NCBI GenBank assembly: GCA_034769895.1
Contig: JAWRYS010000699.1
Span: forward strand, 1-64,000
Source: Magicicada septendecula
Lineage: Eukaryota; Arthropoda; Insecta; Hemiptera; Cicadidae
Length of the DNA: 64,000 nt
Direction of reading: 5' to 3'
Position 1 is the first letter of the stretch. Every line of letters starts with the position of its first letter. The notes beneath the pieces were generated by a model. It did no database searches and was not told where the DNA came from. It saw only the letters and a program-made list of their open reading frames with translations. The position numbers and the translations under genes were made by a program. Shown here piece after piece: positions 40,189-50,067 of this stretch.

Positions 40189-40390
40189 TAGTCTACATAT
40201 GGTTCGACTTCAACTTTCTTAAACATTATATATCAGAATTATTTAAATATTGTTAAATAATAATTAATGAAATTACTTTAATTGTTAAAGTTATACTTTC
40301 TCGTTACCCCTCTCTGACTATTAATATAATCGCTCAAAGAACCTGTCCTTTTTATAATACTTATAATAATTTTTCTACTGTATGCACGAA

Positions 40391-40446
40391 TCGATAATTC
40401 CCTGAGACGGAGTCGATAATTGTTCTCAATCGATAAAAAATCGATT
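40391..40446. promoter_or_regulatory. Cluster of CGATA / ATCGAT motifs
   Basis: CGATA occurs at 40392, 40414 and 40431, with a further ATCGATT at 40440-40446 and another ATCGATT near 40604. In Drosophila, CGATA clusters bind the insulator protein BEAF-32 and TATCGATA binds DREF. Whether this organism uses such factors is unknown. Confidence 0.35.
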
Positions 40447-40617
40447 ATTTATTAAATTGTTTAATAAATCCATTTATTTCAATTATATTTATCTGTTATT
40501 ATTTCACAGGCTAATTTAAGGTTATTTATTAAGGCAAAGAGACTTCAAGAAGAAGAAAATTTTTTTTTTCAGTGAGATATTGGACCAGCAAGGAAAATCA
40601 TCAATCGATTGCTGACC

Positions 40618-40638
40618 GGAGTTAATCTGATTAACTCC
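40618..40638. repeat. 21-bp perfect palindrome
   Basis: GGAGTTAATC, T, GATTAACTCC is a perfect inverted repeat with 10-bp arms and a one-base centre. It occurs only once in the window. It could be a dimeric protein-binding site or a small cruciform; function unknown. Confidence 0.6.
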
Positions 40639-40794
40639 AGACTTGGTTCAGATCTTCCAGAAGTGCTCAATAGTTAATAAATACCATCCTGATTGTTAAA
40701 ATTTTTACAGAACATTTAAAACAGCATTATTTCTTAATTATAAACATCTATTAAAACATAAAATTTATAATTTGAAATAAAATTTTTTCTATTA

Positions 40795-40845
40795 TTTTTT
40801 TTTTGTAAAGACCGGCATACAGGGTCTGGTTACAATATTAATATA
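40795..40845 (-). mobile_element. Possible 3' end of a LINE-type element
   Basis: On the minus strand a small hairpin (AGACC, 9-base loop, GGTCT) is followed within 5 bases by a run of ten A. A 3' hairpin next to poly(A) is common in insect I/Jockey-like LINEs. No reverse-transcriptase frame is readable to the right (40846-41582), so this would be an old or 5'-truncated copy, or coincidence. Confidence 0.3.
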
Positions 40846-41579
40846 AAACAATCTTTACATATTATATTTAAATACTCTATTACAATTAGTAACATTTCAG
40901 TCATTTTCTGTCTTTCACTATTATAGTTTATATTGGATATCACTTTCCTTCTCACTGAGGCATTCTTTATCACCTACACTAATGGTAGCCTTAAATCCTT
41001 TCTACTTAATATTCTACTCTTTACCCTGGAGTTTTCTCTATATTTAATTTACAATCTTTAACTTATTTGTAGTGTATCCTGTAACTTGGGTTACTGTGAT
41101 TTAGGGTTTTGTCATTATTTTGAATTTAATTAAATTGTACATATTTGTCATGAGATTTGGGAAGTAACCTTCCCTAATACTACACTCCTTGTACTAACCT
41201 TGAATTAGTCGGTTCTTTATTTCTCCTTCAATGAGTATGTTATTATTTTATGTTTGGATCCTTTGATGTAGTTATTTTAATGAGTTACCCATGATTATTT
41301 TTCATTACTGCTCCTTATCTTACTGGGTATACTGATGATGTACTGGGGTTTTAATCATCATGTGGTTGAACGTATATTGTTTTATATTGATTGTTCCTTT
41401 TATTTGGACCAAGAGTTTTTTTTTTGTTATAGAGTCTATTGTCATCATTTGATTTACTATAATGATCAATTCATTTAATTTATTTTTAACCATTTTGTTA
41501 TCACTCACTACAAATTGTTTCTTCTTTTTCTTTTCAAGGTTGTATTAAGTTATATTCAAGGTGAAAATATTGTTATGCT

Positions 41580-41582
<3 letters not shown>
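40846..41582. other. Single-copy sequence, no gene seen
   Basis: T-rich on the plus strand. The longest ORF (41320-41508, minus, 62 codons) is lysine, isoleucine and asparagine rich and matches nothing I know. If 40795-40845 is a LINE tail, this would be its eroded body. Confidence 0.4.

Positions 41583-41616
<34 letters not shown>
41583..41616. repeat. (AT)17 microsatellite at the array 2 boundary
   Basis: Thirty-four bases of alternating AT abut the first base of the outermost array 2 LTR. It suggests insertion into, or expansion next to, an AT dinucleotide tract. Confidence 0.9.
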
Positions 41617-41619
<3 letters not shown>

Positions 41620-43277
41620 AACGTCACAGAACGTTCCATAAAAGGAAATCATTTATATAGTAAGTTAGCATAAGAGGAAAGTGAGGTGAACAGTATCGAA
41701 CCCAAGTAGTCCCAAAAAATTGTGTAATTTTGTATAATAATTATTTCTATCAACTTGAAAAAACGACCAAACTATGACTAACACAAAACCCCATATATAT
41801 TATTAAAGTGAATAAGAATGAAAAAACCATAAGACACTATAAGAGAGAGAAATAATGTCAGAATCAACCAAAATGAAGTCAATAATTATTAAGTTTTATA
41901 ACTATGAATAGAGTATTAAAAACTATTTTTGTGAATAAATGGACATGATCCATTATTATATTATGTGATGTAAATAAAATAAATGTATTAAATGATTTAA
42001 ATACATTATTAGAAAGAATCTAAGTTAAAATAAAAATTGTATATTTGCAATGACAAAAAATATTAATGTGTTGGATTTGAGACCATACACCAAGATTTCA
42101 TGAAAAAATTAATTATTATCAGATTTAAATAAAAACTATATGCAATTGTCAAACAGACAATAGTGAACAATTTATCATAATAAAGGAAGCTGTCAAATGA
42201 ATAAAAAGCAGTCAAAATGGCCAAAAATAGTGTTAACTAAAAACATGTAATAGGCATCTAATATTGTATAATTTATGAATTTAATGTTGCCAAATTGCAA
42301 CCAAACTGTATTAGAAAGCTGTAATATGATATAAAGCAACTATGCTAATATACCTGACCAACTTTAACATTGTAATAGTCAAGTTAGCAAAATACTTACT
42401 TATACCATGTATGGCTGGAACCAATCATCCAGTACAAAAATAATCATATCTGGCTAAATACTTACATAATGCGAACAAAAATAAGATAGAAAGGTACAAT
42501 AAATCAGTATACCTTAATAAGAAACAAACTCAGTTGAAAGTAAAGTCAATTCTAAAAGAATTTAACTAATTAGAGGGAGATTTGTCACACCATAAAAAAT
42601 GACATCTCAAGACCAATCAATGATGCTATGTCATCTTGTGATAAATATAATATATGTACAGAGAAACCAGGTATCACAAAAGATAGACAAAATAATAAAC
42701 TCTGTGTGTACAGTAGTGAAATAATACATATATTAAAGAAAAAGACTAATCATTGTATTAGAAAACTGACAAGAGTCTAGGCCATGAGCAGAGGCCATAT
42801 AAAATTGTATTTATTTGTGTTTTATCTATGTTAAAATTTGTTTATTTTGTTGTAGGAAAGTAATAGTATTAGATGTTCAGATTGTGGAAGGAACTTAGTA
42901 ACTCCACAACAATTTTTGTTATAGAAATTGAGTTTTCAATGACAACAACTCAAGGTGAGGGTTGTATATTGTATTGTTTATTAGACTTAAGTTAATTAGA
43001 AACCAATCATATTTAGTATCGCTAGATTCAGTTGAAAACAGGGAATCTAAATGTATTAATGGCATACAAATTGTGAGTACTAATACAAAACTGTTTGATA
43101 AATACCAGAGTAATTTTTGAAATATCCTTTGTATGAAGAATAAGAAATTCGTTCTAAAAGCTTCTACGGAAGTGAAAATTGTTCTATGACATTCCATTTC
43201 GTTTATTCTCGAACAATCTAGAAAGAAGTTTTACACAAATATACCGGAAGTCGATGAAAACAGTCATCCTGAATTAG

Positions 43278-43285
43278 TATAAAAG
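43278..43285 (+). promoter_or_regulatory. TATA box of the array 2 LTR promoter
   Basis: TATAAAAG lies 1661 bases into each LTR (also 48765, 54249 and 59734). The base composition changes from AT-rich to GC-richer just downstream, as expected at a U3-R border. Transcription would begin at about 43308 and could run through gag into the next LTR. Promoter activity is inferred. Confidence 0.5.
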
Positions 43286-43868
43286 AGAGACCAAATTCGA
43301 CCCAAAAACACTTGAAACTTGAACTCCAGAACTGATGCATCACCCACAACACTGATCAACGCAGCTAAGGCGAAACCGAAGAGGCGAGAAATCGACAAGA
43401 CACGGAGAAAGGCTTTTTCCCGTACATAGACATACCGACTGACTTAACCTCAACGAGAATCTTCGCCAAAAGTATCGCTGAAATAGAGCAGCGATACGGC
43501 AAATTTTAATAGAAATCACGCAGCCAGAACGTCGACGGCCCAGGAGGGACCAAAAATTTAAATAGAGAACGAATTCTGCTGTGTTCGCATTGACTGACTA
43601 ACGTGACAATAATTCCCCCTAACGTAAACATACAATACACAAAGCCTTCCTCGACACTGCATGGGAATCAGCGCTGCGGTGGCCGATTTCTGAATCAACG
43701 CTAAACAGATGATTCGTAACGGCGGCGTTTGAACGATATTCTACTGCCAAACGTTTTTACAAAAGTGCGGAAAAAGTAAACGATCGCAAAATTTGACTTT
43801 AAATAGATTCAGTGTACACCCGAAGAGGCGAGATTGAGAAACTACCCGAAAGGAGTGTCCAGTGCGAG

Positions 43869-43874
43869 AATAAA
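43869..43874 (+). terminator. Polyadenylation signal candidate, array 2 LTR
   Basis: AATAAA lies about 590 bases after the TATA box in each LTR (also 49356, 54840, 60325). With the TATA box it would define an R region of roughly 0.58 kb, as required for LTR-element transcripts to start in one LTR and end in the next. The hexamer is common in AT-rich DNA, so support is modest. Confidence 0.35.
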
Positions 43875-44359
43875 TAACCATTGGAACGTGAGTTACCAAA
43901 ATTAAAGTCATTTGTTACCTGGTTACATTTTATCACGCAGTTGTACTTCACACGCCACACATACACCTTCAAATCACTTAGTTTTTTTTTTCTTGTAAGG
44001 CATCTAATTGATATGTCTTGGTAGTTCAAAGGAGTCACGTCCTGAGAGTAAAGATTTTTCACTTATTAAACTCATGCTTTTCAACTGAGTCAAAATCTGA
44101 AATATGCTAGCCGATACTTGATTGGATATATATATAAAAAATTGTCAATAATAATAACTTGTAAAATTTTTTCTCTGCAATTTTATAATTATTTCTATGA
44201 ATGTTAGTCCTTCAGACGATTTGTTTGTTTTTTGAAGAATCATTAAACTTAACTGATTTTTCCAAGCTAAACTGACTTGTTTAAATTTTTTCGTAGATTT
44301 AAAAATTTTTATCAATCACATTTTTTTTTTTTTTTTTTCTTGGAACAAACGTTTCCAAG

Positions 44360-44369
44360 TGGCGCCCAC
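44360..44369 (+). other. Second primer-site-like sequence inside the array 2 LTR
   Basis: TGGCGCCCAC matches the first nine bases of the lysine-tRNA (CUU) primer site perfectly, better at its 5' end than the site at the LTR border. It is preceded by a 7-bp hairpin (CTTGGAA / TTCCAAG). Copies occur 2743 bases into each LTR (49847, 55331, 60816). It may be an older primer site enclosed when the LTR border moved, or chance. Confidence 0.3.
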
Positions 44370-44516
44370 AAAAAGCATAGTATTAAGTTGTGTTACAGGA
44401 CTACATCACTGCAGAGGATCCAGTCAACAAAGTAAGTAACAAAAGTGCGCGGAGGTAACGCCCGACATTTTACAACGCAAACATTTAAACAACACCCATT
44501 CTTATCCGTTATAAAT

Positions 44517-44536
44517 TGGCAGCCCAACTAGTGAGG
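44517..44536 (+). other. Primer-binding site candidate, array 2 (representative)
   Basis: TGGCAGCCCAACTAGTGAGG follows the LTR end and an AAT spacer, exactly as in array 1. It resembles the lysine-tRNA (CUU) complement TGGCGCCCAACGTGGGGC but has an extra A after TGGC and an extra TA after CCCAAC. Other copies: 50004-50023, 55488-55507, 60973-60992. The gag start lies 64 bases downstream of its first base. Confidence 0.55.
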
Positions 44537-44580
44537 CTTGAAAAAGACGTAACAAGCCCGGCAACTACCAACATATTAAA

Positions 44581-45745
44581 ATGTCGCAAACAAAATTAAT
44601 GATGATGATCCAAAAATTGGAAGAAACAAACAAAAATAGTAAGGAGCGAATGCTCCAAAGAATGGAAGAAAGTAGCCAAAGAAAGAGACAGATGGAAGAA
44701 AGTGACCGGAAATTTAGGGAGGAAATGAGAGAGAAGAGGGAAAGATGGAGAAAATCCATGATAGAAAAAGAGGAAAAATGGATAGAATCCTTCGGGGAGG
44801 AAACTAAAAGTTGGGTAGAGTCCAAAGAGAAGGAGAGACAGAAGAAGAGAGAGGAGGATGAAAAACAAAGACAGATAGAGAGAGAAGAGAATGAAAGAAT
44901 GAGACAGAAAGAGAGAGAAGAGGATGAAAGAAAGAGACAGAAGAAGAGAGAGGAGGATGAAAAACAAAGACAGATAGAGAGAGAGGAAACTGAAAAATGG
45001 TATGAGTACCTGAGGGAGGAAAATCAAAAATGGAAAGAGTCCCTAAAAAATAAAACTAATGCAAATTGCGAAACAGTAGACGAAAAGATCGAGGAGAGTA
45101 AAACCGACAATGATAGGGAGGTCGAGGTAATGGAGGAACAGGTAGAAGGATTACAGATTCTATTTCGTCAACTTCCAGAAAATAATACCGATCCTGAAAC
45201 CATAGAGAAAGAAACAGTAGAAACGAAACAAAACATAGCTAATAGATTTGACAGACCGAGAAAAACAAACAGGGAGTATACAAAGGAAATAGGAGAAATG
45301 ACTCAAGGCGGTTTAATTAATATACTTAACCCCCCGGTCACTGACCGCAGAGAAAGAAGTTATATGAAAGAATATAAACAGAATTTAATGAAAAGGGACA
45401 AAAAGAAAGAGTGTATTACAAAGAAAATCATAGGCCAAAATACTTTTAAGGTAAGCGTGCCTAGAAAAAAGATACATTCCAAAAAGAAGGAAAATTATGA
45501 GGAACAAATGGACCAGCTTATAAAAAAATACGCTCAGGCAATAAGAGAAATAAGAAAGAAAAGGAATCAAGAGAATAGGCCCCAGACAAGTAATGACGAA
45601 AGACCCCGAACAGTTCAGGTAAAACATGTATTGGCGGCGAGAAACCGGCCGAGAACCAGATAATGATCCCCAAAATGAAAGTGAGAGAGAGGAGGAATTC
45701 CGCTATGCAGAAAAATTATGGCCCAAACATGTGATGAGATGGTAA
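44581..45745 (+). pseudogene. Coiled-coil gag-like gene, array 2 unit 1, late frameshift
   Basis: Collinear with the 387-codon copy in unit 2 but with one extra C at about 45637, which shifts the frame and ends translation at 45663 after 360 codons. The coiled coil and shared GLIN motif remain; only the acidic C-terminal tail is altered, so a near-complete product is possible. It has a few private substitutions, fitting its position at the array edge. Confidence 0.65.
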
Positions 45746-46155
45746 TGCCATGGATTAATCATCCAGAATAAATGTCATAGACCAGGCATTTGAAGGAGTA
45801 GAGGTGCTAAACATCGAAGGTCGAATATTGAAAAGAGAAGGAATTAAAAAGGAATGGGAATGATAATAATGATATAATATAAGGACCACACAACCAAAAG
45901 GGGTTGAAAAAATCAAAGTAATTAACCCAAACTGACAAATATAAACCCAAATATTATCAAACATGAAAACAATACCTACGAGGTAACTGACACAATTAGG
46001 AACAAGGTAAAAGGTACGTATAACCAGACTTCATTAAAAAAGTACCATGATTTAAAAAAAAAAAATCGCAAGTCGAATACTCAATCAGTGACCAAGTACC
46101 ATGACCAAAAACCAAAGTCAAATACAGCATCATAGAGAAGGTACCTTGACTAAAC

Positions 46156-46408
46156 ATGTTAACGTGAATTTTTTAACTTAGCCATAATTAGAAAGGAGGT
46201 AGAGATTATTAAATAAATATAAATATTATTGTATAGAGATTATTATTAATAAATATTACGAGAAGGACACCTTACACCAAAGGCATAATGATATATATAT
46301 ATAAAATATAGATTTATTTCCAATAGCCATGTCAACGTATATTTACCAGCTTACCCGTACTTAGAGAAGAAGAGAGATTGTTATTAATGAATATTACGAG
46401 ACGGACAC
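46156..46408 (+). repeat. Degenerate direct repeats in the array 2 3' non-coding region
   Basis: A block starting catgttaacg (46156) recurs as catgtcaacg (46329). Within these blocks a 35-bp segment (46236-46270 and 46374-46408) ending ttacgagaaggacac or ttacgagacggacac differs at 3 sites. Just upstream (about 46030-46155) aagtaccatga and aagtc-aatac motifs also occur twice. All units carry this. Confidence 0.6.
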
Positions 46409-46669
46409 TTAGTAAAAAGGAGAAAAAGAAGGAGAAATACTGTCAGATATTTGATATTTAAATGGAAATGATAAATGGAAAAAAAAAGGGAAAAACAGTG
46501 TGTTACATAAGGAGATAATGATGAATATGAATATAGCTGTTAACATTGAATGATTTTAAACGATAATTTTAACCTGCGGAGAACGATATATTAATATAAT
46601 TGTGAATTAATCAGAAGAGTTTAAGAAAGGGAATTTATGTGTAGGAGCCTATGATCTTTGAATATTGTA

Positions 46670-46701
46670 TTTTTTTTTTTTTTTTATTATTATTATTATT
46701 T
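46670..46701 (+). repeat. T-run followed by an (ATT)n microsatellite
   Basis: A run of 16 T is followed by five ATT units plus a final T. It occurs in every array 2 unit (for example 63126 onward), with slight T-run length differences. Confidence 0.8.
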
Positions 46702-46828
46702 GTTGCAAAGGTGCAATTATTATTTTCTGACCAGGGATGTGTTGCCTCTGATTTCAGTAGTTATAGACAGGAAGGGACAGAGAATGTATGCCATAGCGAG
46801 CCACTCTGACTCCCAACCCTCTATGTAA
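46702..46828 (+). other. Possible relic of a lost 3' coding frame, with conserved patch
   Basis: One plus-strand frame stays open from the ATT repeat to TAA at 46826-46828. It ends with a serine-rich tail (ASHSDSQPSM). The nucleotide blocks GGACAG, AGCGAGCC and GACT (46775-46812), then GTTAGGGAA (46829-46837), match array 1's conserved patch, with AGC codons in the same register. A C-terminal relic of pol or env is possible but unproven. Equivalent patches start at 52259, 57744 and 63231. Confidence 0.3.
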
Positions 46829-47088
46829 GTTAGGGAATTGATAGGGAATTATTAAAACATTATTAAAACAGAAGATTAATTATAAAACATCAAGGTAAAA
46901 AGGAAAAGAATAGGTGATACGACAAAGAACGAACTAGGAATATTGAGTTGGATTAATATATTAAAGGAGTAGTACAGGAATTTAATTATAAGATAAAAGA
47001 ATGAAATATAAAGAAGCTAATAAAGGGTTAATATAGAGATGATAATTTCATCAAAACCAAAGATATGTTTTTCCAAAATTATCAACTT

Positions 47089-47103
47089 TAACGGAGAGGC
47101 ATA
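47089..47103 (+). other. Polypurine-tract candidate, array 2 (representative)
   Basis: TAACGGAGAGGCATA lies directly before the LTR start TGTAACG, at the place where plus-strand DNA synthesis is primed in LTR retroelements. The purine core GGAGAGG is short. Identical copies precede 52588, 58073 and 63560. Confidence 0.5.
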
Positions 47104-50000
47104 TGTAACGTCACAGAACGATCCATAAAAGGAAATCATTTATATAGTAAGTTAGCATAAGAGGAAAGTGAGGTGAACAGTATCGAACCCAAGTAGTCCC
47201 AAAAAATTGTGTAATTTTGTATAATAATTATTTCTATCAACTTGAAAAAACGACCAAACTATGACTAACACAAAACCCCATATATATTATTAAAGTGAAT
47301 AAGAATGAAAAAACCATAAGACAGTATAAGAGAGAGAAATAATGTCAGAATCAACCAAAATGAAGTCAATAATTATTAAGTTTTATAACTATGAATAGAG
47401 TATTAAAAACTATTTTTGTGAATAAATGGACATGATCCATTATTATATTATGTGATGTAAATAAAATAAATGTATTAAATGATTTAAATACATTATTAGA
47501 AAGAATCTAAGTTAAAATAAAAATTGTATATTTGCAATGACAAAAAATATTAATGTGTTGGATTTGAGACCATACACCAAGATTTCATGAAAAAATTAAT
47601 TATTATCAGATTTAAATAAAAACTATATGCAATTGTCAAACAGACAATAGTGAACAATTTATCATAATAAAGGAAGCTGTCAAATGAATAAAAAGCAGTC
47701 AAAATGGCCAAAAATAGTGTTAACTAAAAACATGTAATAGGCATCTAATATTGTATAATTTATGAATTTAATGTTGCCAAATTGCAACCAAACTGTATTA
47801 GAAAGCTGTAATATGATATAAAGCAACTATGCTAATATACCTGACCAACTTTAACATTGTAATAGTCAAGTTAGCAAAATACTTACTTATACCATGTATG
47901 GCTGGAACCAATCATCCAGTACAAAAATAATCATATCTGGCTAAATACTTACATAATGCGAACAAAAATAAGATAGAAAGGTACAATAAATCAGTATACC
48001 TTAATAAGAAACAAACTCAGTTGAAAGTAAAGTCAATTCTAAAAGAATTTAACTAATTAGAGGGAGATTTGTCACACCATAAAAAATGACATCTCAAGAC
48101 CAATCAATGATGCTATGTCATCTTGTGATAAATATAATATATGTACAGAGAAACCAGGTATCACAAAAGATAGACAAAATAATAAACTCTGTGTGTACAG
48201 TAGTGAAATAATACATATATTAAAGAAAAAGACTAATCATTGTATTAGAAAACTGACAAGAGTCTAGGCCATGAGCAGAGGCCATATAAAATTGTATTTA
48301 TTTGTGTTTTATCTATGTTAAAATTTGTTTATTTTGTTGTAGGAAAGTAATAGTATTAGATGTTCAGATTGTGGAAGGAACTTAGTAACTCCACAACAAT
48401 TTTTGTTATAGAAATTGAGTTTTCAATGACAACAACTCAAGGTGAGGGTTGTATATTGTATTGTTTATTAGACTTAAGTTAATTAGAAACCAATCATATT
48501 TAGTATCGCTAGATTCAGTTGAAAACAGGGAATCTAAATGTATTAATGGCATACAAATTGTGAGTACTAATACAAAACTGTTTGATAAATACCAGAGTAA
48601 TTTTTGAAATATCCTTTGTATGAAGAATAAGAAATTCGTTCTAAAAGCTTCTACGGAAGTGAAAATTGTTCTATGACATTCCATTTCGTTTATTCTCGAA
48701 CAATCTAGAAAGAAGTTTTACACAAATATACCGGAAGTCGATGAAAACAGTCATCCTGAATTAGTATAAAAGAGAGACCAAATTCGACCCAAAAACACTT
48801 GAAACTTGAACTCCAGAACTGATGCATCACCCACAACACTGATCAACGCAGCTAAGGCGAAACCGAAGAGGCGAGAAATCGACAAGACACGGAGAAAGGC
48901 TTTTTCCCGTACATAGACATACCGACTGACTTAACCTCAACGAGAATCTTCGCCAAAAGTATCGCTGAAATAGAGCAGCGATACGGCAAATTTTAATAGA
49001 AATCACGCAGCCAGAACGTCGACGGCCCAGGAGGGACCAAAAATTTAAATAGAGAACGAATTCTGCTGTGTTCGCATTGACTGACTAACGTGACAATAAT
49101 TCCCCCTAACGTAAACATACAATACACAAAGCCTTCCTCGACACTGCATGGGAATCAGCGCTGCGGTGGCCGATTTCTGAATCAACGCTAAACAGATGAT
49201 TCGTAACGGCGGCGTTTGAACGATATTCTACTGCCAAACGTTTTTACATAAGTGCGGAAAAAGTAAACGATCGCAAAATTTGACTTTAAATAGATTCAGT
49301 GTACACCCGAAGAGGCGAGATTGAGAAACTACCCGAAAGGAGTGTCCAGTGCGAGAATAAATAACCATTGGAACGTGAGTTACCAAAATTAAAGTCATTT
49401 GTTACCTGGTTACATTTTATCACGCAGTTGTACTTCACACGCCACACATACACCTTCAAATCACTTAGTTTTTTTTTTCTTGTAAGGCATCTAATTGATA
49501 TGTCTTGGTAGTTCAAAGGAGTCACGTCCTGAGAGTAAAGATTTTTCACTTATTAAACTCATGCTTTTCAACTGAGTCAAAATCTGAAATATGCTAGCCG
49601 ATACTTGATTGGATATATATATAAAAAATTGTCAATAATAATAACTTGTAAAATTTTTTCTCTGCAATTTTATAATTATTTCTATGAATGTTAGTCCTTC
49701 AGACGATTTGTTTGTTTTTTGAAGAATCATTAAACTTAACTGATTTTTCCAAGCTAAACTGACTTGTTTAAATTTTTTCGTAGATTTAAAAATTTTTATC
49801 AATCACATTTTTTTTTTTTTTTTTTCTTGGAACAAACGTTTCCAAGTGGCGCCCACAAAAAGCATAGTATTAAGTTGTGTTACAGGACTACATCACTGCA
49901 GAGGATCCAGTCAACAAAGTAAGTAACAAAAGTGCGCGGAGGTAACGCCCGACATTTTACAACACAAACATTTAAACAACACCCATTCTTATCCGTTATA
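47104..50000 (+). repeat. Array 2 LTR of unit 2 (2897 bp)
   Basis: TGTAACG...CGTTATA ends. It is the same length as the other LTRs in the array and has very few differences from them. It shares the aaagaagtttta variant near 48709 with LTR 1. Confidence 0.8.
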
Positions 50001-50067
50001 AATTGGCAGCCCAACTAGTGAGGCTTGAAAAAGACGTAACAAGCCCGGCAACTACCAACATATTAAA

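Larger units (their letters stand above)
41617..44513 (+). repeat. Array 2 LTR of unit 1 (2897 bp), outermost 5' LTR
   Basis: Starts TGTAACG and ends CGTTATA, after which AAT and the primer site follow. The 3' end is TA where retroviral-type LTRs have CA; the inverted terminal repeat is otherwise 6 of 7. It contains a TATA box at 43278, a GC-richer block (43300-43760), AATAAA at 43869, a T-run at about 44322-44339 and a second primer-site-like sequence at 44360. It differs from inner copies at several bases. Confidence 0.78.

Noticed and set aside
48406-49549. Minus-strand ORFs of 92 and 87 codons in array 2 LTRs
   Set aside because: Antisense to the element and without recognisable features. 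They recur only because the LTR repeats.
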